Shown in pieces: positions 58,444 to 64,000 of a DNA stretch of 64,000 nt. Source of the DNA: Phycisphaerae bacterium (lineage in GTDB: Bacteria; Planctomycetota; Phycisphaerae; Sedimentisphaerales; Anaerobacaceae); assembly GCA_030615025.1 (NCBI GenBank), contig JAUXAB010000003.1, positions 54,059-118,058 of the forward strand. The letters are read 5' to 3'. Made by a program: the position numbers and the translations under genes. Under the pieces are notes generated by a model, which had not been told where the DNA came from, did no database searches, and saw only the letters and a program-made list of their open reading frames with translations. Within the stretch, counting starts at the first letter, position 1, and each line of letters opens with the position of its first letter.

Positions 58444-59391
58444 TTGGCTGATTATCGCGTAAATCTTGACATATTTGCAGGGCCTTTGGATTTGCTCTTG
58501 TATTTGGTACGCAAGGAGGAGGTCGATATTTATGATATTCCCATCGCCAAAATCACCGACCAGTACATTCGCTATATCGAAATGCTAAAGAGCCTTGACA
58601 TTGATTTAGCCGGCAACTTCTTGGTCATGGCCGCCACGTTAATGCAAATAAAATCAGCAATGCTATTGCCGCAGGCCGAGCCTGGGTCGGCCCTTTTAGA
58701 CGGGCAGGCCGATGATTTGGCCGACCCCCGTGCAGAGCTTATCCGCCAGCTGCTGGAGTACAAAAAGTTCAAAGATGCTGCCAATCTTCTAAGTGACGCT
58801 GCCGCCAGCCAGAGAGAACGTTTCCCGCGTCCCGACAGCATTATCGAGCGGTTAAAGCCTGCCGCCGAGCCGCAGATTGACATCGACCAGGTAAGTATCT
58901 GGGACCTGCTGGAAGCTTTTGATTCGATTATGAAAGCTACCGGTGCGGGTCGTGACATAACTCACATCAAGGACGATACTCCTATTGATTTGTATCAGAT
59001 AGAGATTTTGCATCGCGTGCAGGCAGAAGGTCCGACAAGTTTCGAACGTATCTTTGAATCTAAGGCCAACCGTGTCGTAATGATCGGATTATTCCTGGCG
59101 CTTTTGGAATTGATTCGAGAAAAATTGGTTTGGGCTAAACAACGGGCACCTCTATCTTCCATATACTTACGGCCCTTGACCGATGAGCCCGCCGAAGAGG
59201 CTGTGCAAAAGGCCATCCTTGCCCTCGCCGAGACCGACAAAGAAAAGCTGCCTCAACCCGAACAGCAGAAACAACCGCCCATTCCAATTGTCGAATTGTC
59301 GCCGAAAAGCAAATCAGTGGTTTCACCTCGGAAGCAAAAAGAGGAAAAAGTAGAACCAACCAAAGGCCGTAAACAGCGAGCAGTAGATTAG
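58444..59391 (+). CDS. scpA: Segregation and condensation protein ScpA
   Basis: ScpA is the kleisin of the SMC-ScpA-ScpB complex that compacts and separates chromosomes. The N terminus LDIFAGPLDLLLYLVRKEE (residues 8-26) and DIYDIPIAKITDQY are typical, and the C-terminal winged helix appears near 180-240 with FERIFESKANRVVMIGLFLALLELI (given by parts). A further charged tail (about 255-315) extends it. The start is TTG, joined without gap to the DUF2007 stop. scpB is not in the window; 315 residues is longer than many. Confidence 0.93.
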   Translation: MADYRVNLDIFAGPLDLLLYLVRKEEVDIYDIPIAKITDQYIRYIEMLKSLDIDLAGNFLVMAATLMQIKSAMLLPQAEPGSALLDGQADDLADPRAELIRQLLEYKKFKDAANLLSDAAASQRERFPRPDSIIERLKPAAEPQIDIDQVSIWDLLEAFDSIMKATGAGRDITHIKDDTPIDLYQIEILHRVQAEGPTSFERIFESKANRVVMIGLFLALLELIREKLVWAKQRAPLSSIYLRPLTDEPAEEAVQKAILALAETDKEKLPQPEQQKQPPIPIVELSPKSKSVVSPRKQKEEKVEPTKGRKQRAVD

Positions 59392-59464
59392 TATTTGATA
59401 AATCTGCGCTTTATCAATAGAATATGCACTGCTTGTTGGCGGAGAGTTTAGGAAGGATAAAGTA

Positions 59465-59791
59465 ATGGCTGATAACATAATTGAGCTAACTGATGCCGCC
59501 TTTGATGAGACTGTTCACAGCTCTGATGTGCCGGTGCTGGTTGATTTCTGGGCACCCTGGTGCGGACCCTGCACAATGATGGCTCCTATCTTGGCGGAAA
59601 TTGCGGACAACTATCGAGGCAAGGCCAAAATCTGCAAGCTCAATACCGATGATGCTCGTGACAGTGCAATAGAATTCGGCATAAATGCGATACCGACCGT
59701 TATTTTATTCAAAGATGGTCAGGTGCAGAAGAAATGGGTCGGCTTAACCAGTAAAAAAGACCTCACCGCTGCAATCGACGAACTGCTCTGA
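59465..59791 (+). CDS. Thioredoxin, copy 2
   Basis: A second 108-residue thioredoxin with the same WCGPC site (Cys33, Cys36) and cis-Pro in AIPTVILF. Compared with the copy at 28054-28380, 89 of 108 residues are the same. The nearest neighbours are scpA and the ferredoxin:NADP reductase subunits, not trxB. It may serve a different set of partners or respond to different conditions. GGAAGG lies 9 bases before the ATG. Confidence 0.95.
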   Translation: MADNIIELTDAAFDETVHSSDVPVLVDFWAPWCGPCTMMAPILAEIADNYRGKAKICKLNTDDARDSAIEFGINAIPTVILFKDGQVQKKWVGLTSKKDLTAAIDELL

Positions 59792-60018
59792 AACGAATAG
59801 CTGCCTTTTTATTTATGCCTGGCCCAGGTTCCGCCCGGAGTTATTTTATCAGCGTAATGTGTTTAGCCCTTGGTTTTAGCCGGAATTTGCCCCTAACCTT
59901 AATTTATCCACAAAGACAAGCTGCATTCCGCGATATATTTTGTGATGGGACTTGATGTACGACCTATTACGTGTGATAATAGCCGTTTTTCGAGATTCTT
60001 GCATAAAGGAAGTAAAAA

Positions 60019-60873
60019 GTGTCGCACAAAATTTTGTCCAAAAGACGGCTCTCAGAGGATGTTTTCACTGCCGAAATCGAAGCCCCGCTTGTTGCGCAGG
60101 CAAGAAAGCCAGGCCAATTTGTCATTATTAGTATAAATAGTGAATACAGTGAGCGGATTCCCCTGACAATTGCCGATGCCGACCCCGAAAGGGGCACTAT
60201 CCGTCTAATCTGGCAGCGTGTCGGCAAAACCACCGCCGAATTGGCTGATATGCAGCAGGGCGACGAAATTGCTAATGTCACCGGCCCGTTGGGCAAGCCT
60301 ACCCATATCGAAAATTTTGGCACCATTGTCTGTGTTGGCGGTGGTATCGGCAATGCTCCTTTATTGCCGATCACAAAAGCCCTGAAAAAAGCCGGCAACA
60401 AAATCATCAGCATCCTTGGAGCGAGAAACAAAGAGCTGCTTGTCCTCGAAGACGATTTTGCCGCAATTTGCGACGAGCTGATAATCACAACCGATGACGG
60501 CTCATACGGACGAAAAGCCTTGGTAACCGAACCGCTAAAAGAAGTTTGTCAACGCGACCCAAAGTCAGACCAGGTCGTTGTAATCGGCCCGGCAATAATG
60601 ATGAAGTTCTGCTGCGAGGTGACAAAGCAATTTAACATCCCCACACAGGTCTCGCTCAACACCATTATGGTCGACGCCACCGGTATGTGTGGCGGCTGCC
60701 GAGTCGAAATCGACGGCAAAGCTAAATTCGTCTGCGTTGACGGCCCGGAGTTTGACGGCCATAAAGTCGACTTCGATTTGATGATAAAAAGATTAAACGC
60801 GTATAAAGACCAGGAACAACAGGTCTACGAACAGTACAAAAAACACAGATGCAAAATAGGCCTGGACAAATAG
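60019..60873 (+). CDS. Ferredoxin:NADP+ oxidoreductase subunit alpha (NfnA/SudB-like)
   Basis: A 284-residue flavoprotein subunit of the PyrK/SudB/NfnA class. The FAD-binding part is EYSERIPLTIADADPE (near 42-57), the NAD site has VCVGGGIGNAPLLPI (near 112-126), and the [2Fe-2S] cysteines are in GMCGGCRVE plus a later FVCVDGPEFD (near 218-242). In Thermotoga and clostridia it pairs with the gene that follows to bifurcate electrons from NADPH to ferredoxin and NAD+. It starts with GTG 60019 with AAAGGAAG before it. The next gene begins 67 bases on. Confidence 0.88.
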   Translation: MSHKILSKRRLSEDVFTAEIEAPLVAQARKPGQFVIISINSEYSERIPLTIADADPERGTIRLIWQRVGKTTAELADMQQGDEIANVTGPLGKPTHIENFGTIVCVGGGIGNAPLLPITKALKKAGNKIISILGARNKELLVLEDDFAAICDELIITTDDGSYGRKALVTEPLKEVCQRDPKSDQVVVIGPAIMMKFCCEVTKQFNIPTQVSLNTIMVDATGMCGGCRVEIDGKAKFVCVDGPEFDGHKVDFDLMIKRLNAYKDQEQQVYEQYKKHRCKIGLDK

Positions 60874-60940
60874 AATTTTCAAATACACTCGTCCTGGCAA
60901 AGGTAATAAATACTGACAGTAATGTTTGGGGCTCATTATC

Positions 60941-62431
60941 GTGACGGAAAAAGAAAGACAGCAACTTCTGCAGCAGCTTCTCGAAAAGCAAAAAACCGAC
61001 AAGCTCACACCTGCCAACAGATACAAAATCCCCCCACAGGATATGCCCGCGCAGGACCCCATCAAAAGAACAAGCAACGTCAACGAAGTTGCTACCGGCT
61101 ATACCGAAAGCCAGGCCCGACTCGAAGCTATGCGCTGCCTTCAGTGCAAAAAAGCTCCCTGTATTAAGGGCTGTCCGGTGCAAATAAAGATACAGGATTT
61201 TGTAGCTGCCATTGCTGATGGCCACTTTACAAGGGCCTTATCTATCATCAAAGAAAACTCACTGCTGCCTGCCGTCTGTGGCCGAGTCTGTCCCCAGGAA
61301 GTCCAGTGCCAGCAGACATGCACCGTCGGCTTAAAGTACAAGGACCCGACTAAAGCCGTTTCAATCGGCCGACTCGAAAGGTTCGTCGCCGACCTTGACC
61401 AAAATCAAGATGCCGTCCCGGCCGTTGCACCTGAGACGGGAACAAAAGTCGCCGTAATCGGCTCGGGCCCCGGTGGCATTGTCACCGCTGCTGATACCAG
61501 AAGAGCCGGCCACGATGTTACTATTTTCGAGGCCTTCCACAAACCGGGCGGTGTGATGGTTTATGGAATCCCTGAATTTCGGCTCCCTAAAGCCATCGTC
61601 CAGAAGGAAATTGATGTCCTGACTAAAATGGGTGTCAAAATCGTCCCCAACTTCATCGTAGGCAGAACAAGAACTATCGAACAACTGATGACCGAAGATG
61701 GCTTCGATGCGGTTTATATCGGCGTCGGAGCAGGCCTGCCCAGATTTATGGGTATCGAAGGTGAGTCCCTTGTCGGTGTATATAGTGCGAATGAATATCT
61801 CACACGCACAAATCTTATGAAGGCATACGACTTCGGCAAAGGTGCCGACACCCCAATCGCCCTCTCAAAGAGAGTCGCCGTCATTGGCGGCGGCAACGTC
61901 ACTATGGACTCCGCCAGAACAGCCCTCAGGCTCGGTGCAGAAAAGGTCTATCTTCTCTATCGCAGAACCGAAAAGGAAATGCCCGCTCGAATTGAGGAGG
62001 TCCATCACGCAAAGGAAGAAGGCGTCGAATTTCACATATTGCAAAGTCCAAAGCGGATAATCGGCGACCAGAACAGCCACGTAACTGCTATCGAATGTCT
62101 AAAGTATCGCCTCGGTGAACTGGACGAATCCGGCCGACGCAGGCCCATCCCCATAGAAGGCTCGGAATTCCATATCGATGTTGACACCGTAATTATAGCT
62201 ATCGGCAATATTGCAAATCCGTTGATTCGCCAGACCACACCAGGCCTTCAGTTCAACAAGTGGGGCAATATCATCGTCGATGAAAACTGCAAAACCTCAC
62301 TGCAGGGTGTTTATGCAGGCGGGGACATCGTCCTCGGCGCCGCAACCGTAATCCTCGCAATGGGCCAGGGCCGAATCGCCGCCGCCGCTATAAACCAGCA
62401 CCTCGAAAAAAAGTCGGCTCCGGTGTCTTAG
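60941..62431 (+). CDS. NADPH-binding oxidoreductase (NfnB / glutamate synthase small-subunit type)
   Basis: This resembles NfnB and the homotetrameric GltA. It has the N-terminal cluster cysteines MRCLQCKKAPCIKGCPVQI and VCGRVCPQEVQCQQTC (residues 65-125), the FAD site VAVIGSGPGGIVTAADTR (near 167), and the NAD(P) site VAVIGGGNVTMDSARTALR (near 312). It ends with CKTSLQGVYAGGDIVLGAAT. With the upstream NfnA-like gene it forms the electron-bifurcating NADH-dependent ferredoxin:NADP+ oxidoreductase of anaerobes. GTG 60941 is chosen over TTG 60926. The alternative is a plain NADPH-glutamate synthase. Confidence 0.88.
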   Translation: MTEKERQQLLQQLLEKQKTDKLTPANRYKIPPQDMPAQDPIKRTSNVNEVATGYTESQARLEAMRCLQCKKAPCIKGCPVQIKIQDFVAAIADGHFTRALSIIKENSLLPAVCGRVCPQEVQCQQTCTVGLKYKDPTKAVSIGRLERFVADLDQNQDAVPAVAPETGTKVAVIGSGPGGIVTAADTRRAGHDVTIFEAFHKPGGVMVYGIPEFRLPKAIVQKEIDVLTKMGVKIVPNFIVGRTRTIEQLMTEDGFDAVYIGVGAGLPRFMGIEGESLVGVYSANEYLTRTNLMKAYDFGKGADTPIALSKRVAVIGGGNVTMDSARTALRLGAEKVYLLYRRTEKEMPARIEEVHHAKEEGVEFHILQSPKRIIGDQNSHVTAIECLKYRLGELDESGRRRPIPIEGSEFHIDVDTVIIAIGNIANPLIRQTTPGLQFNKWGNIIVDENCKTSLQGVYAGGDIVLGAATVILAMGQGRIAAAAINQHLEKKSAPVS

Positions 62432-62497
62432 CCGGATGTTTATTGCCCCGTGCCGTTCGGGAAAAATCTGATAATTACGAAGCAGGGGAAAATCAGT

Positions 62498-63655
62498 ATG
62501 CCGCAAAAACTGCTTATAACCAATTGCAGACTGTTTAATGCCCCGGACGATAAACAAACCACTTCCGTTCTCATCGAAAATGGCACCATTACCCAACTCG
62601 GCCAATTTGGTTCATCTGCCGGCTGCGACAATACACTCGATGCGCAGGGCTGCATAATTGCCCCCGGCTTCATTGATATTCATATTCAGGGAGCGGGCGG
62701 CGCCGACATACTCGATGCGACTCCTGAAGCCCTGGAAGCAATATCACGAACTTGTGCACGCTTCGGAACTACGAGCTTCCTCGCCACGACCGTATTTAAA
62801 CCAGACCGGAAAAATCAGCACCTCACCATCGCCGCCCAATACGTAGACCGCGACCTCGGCGGCGCAAATTTACTCGGCATTCATCTTGAAGGCCCATTTA
62901 TCTCACTCGAAAAAAAGGGAATGGTCCTGCCTGAATCTATATGCCCCCCATCCTTGAAGGTTCTCGATAAAATTATGGATATCGCAAATGGCCGACTCAA
63001 AATGATGACAATCGCACCCGAATTGCCCGACAATCTCCAGATAATCCAACGCCTCGTTAACTCAAAGGTTACCGCCTCTTTCGGCCACTCCAATGCCACC
63101 TACGAACAGACCCTCGATGGCTTCAACGCCGGCATCTCACACGTAACGCATCTATTCAACGCAATGCCGTCAGTCCACCATCGCTCACCCGGCCCGCTCA
63201 TCGCCATCTTTCAGACAAAGCACATAACCGCCCAGCTCATCTGCGATGGCGTCCACATACATCCGGCCGTTCTAAAATTTGCTTTTGAAACACTCGGCCC
63301 GAATCGCATTATACCAATCACCGATGGTATGCAGGCACTCGGACTTGGCGACGGAAAATATCTCTATAACGACATCGAATACGAATCCACGAATGGAACT
63401 GCAAGATACAAAGATGGCACTCTAATCGGTGCCGCCCTCGGTTTGAATCAACTCTTGAAAAGATTCATAACATTTACGGATTGCCCCTTTGATGTGGCCG
63501 TCAAAACCGTTACTCAAAACCCGGCCGGATTGTTGGGCCTCGAAGATAAAAAGGGCTCTATCGCACCCGGAAAAGACGCCGACCTGGTTCTGCTCGACCC
63601 CGACTGCTCGGTACACACAACTATTATCGCCGGCAAAATCGTATTCCTAAAATAG
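62498..63655 (+). CDS. nagA: N-acetylglucosamine-6-phosphate deacetylase
   Basis: NagA removes the acetyl group from GlcNAc 6-phosphate, giving the substrate of NagB (3082-3903). The metal site can be read from GFIDIHIQGAGGAD (near residue 53-66), GIHLEGPFIS (near 127), SFGHSNATYEQ and HLFNAMPSVHHRSPG; the catalytic Asp is in ITDGMQALG (near 273). The length of 385 residues matches E. coli. ATG 62498 has GGGGA 8 bases upstream; the frame also extends to 62450. It is 66 bases downstream of the NfnB-like gene. Confidence 0.96.
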   Translation: MPQKLLITNCRLFNAPDDKQTTSVLIENGTITQLGQFGSSAGCDNTLDAQGCIIAPGFIDIHIQGAGGADILDATPEALEAISRTCARFGTTSFLATTVFKPDRKNQHLTIAAQYVDRDLGGANLLGIHLEGPFISLEKKGMVLPESICPPSLKVLDKIMDIANGRLKMMTIAPELPDNLQIIQRLVNSKVTASFGHSNATYEQTLDGFNAGISHVTHLFNAMPSVHHRSPGPLIAIFQTKHITAQLICDGVHIHPAVLKFAFETLGPNRIIPITDGMQALGLGDGKYLYNDIEYESTNGTARYKDGTLIGAALGLNQLLKRFITFTDCPFDVAVKTVTQNPAGLLGLEDKKGSIAPGKDADLVLLDPDCSVHTTIIAGKIVFLK

Positions 63656-63657
63656 CC

Positions 63658-64000
63658 TCTTCCCATTTTGCAATCCCGCCGGGCCTCGCTGTTGCTCTCG
63701 TCAGCAACCGGGCTTTGGAAAAAAGTAAAGATGTCCCCGGCCGGGGGTATTACTTCGACTTCCAGCTCTTTGCAAAGTCAGCAGCAAAAAACCAAACCCC
63801 CACCACGCCGAATATCCCCCACATTATGGCCCTGAACTACCAGTGCAAGAAGCTGCTCGCCGAAGGTATGGAAAACGTCTGGCAGCGACACAAAAAAATG
63901 GGCGAGTTCGTAAGGAATTGGGCAAAAGACAAATTTGCCTTGTTCTGTGATGAAAAATATGCCTCAAATACCCTCACAGCGGTCAAAAATACCCGCGGCA
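63658..64000 (+). pseudogene. C-terminal part of a class V aminotransferase, 5' end missing
   Basis: The frame reads HFAIPPGLAVALVSNRALEK, then GRGYYFDFQLFAKSAAKNQTPTTP and MALNYQCKKLLAEGMENVW. This is the part of a class V PLP aminotransferase (alanine-glyoxylate, serine-glyoxylate or phosphonate type) that follows the PLP-lysine block (SQK). The first half of the gene should lie to the left, but nagA ends 3 bases before, so it has been lost. The right end is cut by the window. It is probably a remnant left by a deletion. Confidence 0.65.

Overview
The window is one stretch of a bacterial chromosome, mostly housekeeping genes with a large load of small palindromic repeats and gene remnants. 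It most resembles an anaerobic planctomycete of the Phycisphaerae/Sedimentisphaerales type. The reasons are secreted proteins with a dockerin-like EF-hand (DxDxDxxVDFxDF), a 'TGPRT..GK / NAVKHG' family gene with its 'QNKANF' companion ORF, a lysine-rich SANT-like protein, a probable Re-citrate synthase, and an NfnAB-type ferredoxin:NADP oxidoreductase pair. There is no rRNA to confirm this, so the assignment is inference.

Layout. 1-3.1 kb: purM (cut by the edge) and purF, divergent from a parvulin-type lipoprotein. 3.1-5.9 kb: nagB and a DUF4954 protein. 6.1-10.8 kb: a tightly overlapping four-gene operon (methyltransferase, HAD phosphatase, UbiA-type prenyltransferase, YfhO-like membrane protein) that looks like a lipid-linked glycan system. 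11.3-15.3 kb: a degenerate peptidoglycan-recognition protein, a secreted Gly/Arg/Met repeat protein, an ASCH protein, a HAD hydrolase and rmuC. 15.4-17.8 kb: a scar of two gene fragments, then groES-groEL. 18.3-22.4 kb: murE-murF-mraY. 22.5-29.5 kb: a transglutaminase lipoprotein, recJ, a Tat-exported phosphoesterase, an SDR and trxB-trxA. 29.7-31.7 kb: two orphan genes, a truncated second copy of rmuC and an IS110-type transposase remnant. 31.7-36.8 kb: a second UbiA-family enzyme, then a ChbG-like deacetylase, an ArnC-like GT2, a phosphatase-like protein lacking its catalytic Cys, and an ArnT-like transferase. 36.9-41.9 kb: thrC, an ankyrin-repeat protein, the NAVKHG/QNKANF pair and a secreted Cys-rich EF-hand protein. 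42.5-44.3 kb: two paralogous membrane proteins with an HTH regulator. 44.7-48.8 kb: HAD hydrolase, probable Re-citrate synthase, a nonsense-interrupted four-helix-bundle gene, tRNA-Leu and a TPR protein. 49.3-53.8 kb: ribH, nusB, an orphan ParA, an arylsulfotransferase-like protein, an esterase and tRNA-Val. 54.1-64 kb: nikR, a metX-metW fusion, a SANT-like protein, trpS-DUF2007-scpA, a second thioredoxin, nfnA/nfnB, nagA and the 3' part of a class V aminotransferase.

Three themes join the window. (i) Envelope building: mur genes, amino-sugar recycling (nagA, nagB), and two clusters of lipid-linked glycosyl transfer. (ii) Anaerobic redox and carbon metabolism: NfnAB, Re-citrate synthase, thioredoxins. 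(iii) Genome erosion and repeat spread: at least five palindrome families recur, several of them read in frame inside murF, recJ and parA, and at least six gene remnants are visible. I found no CRISPR array, no intact insertion sequence and no prophage.
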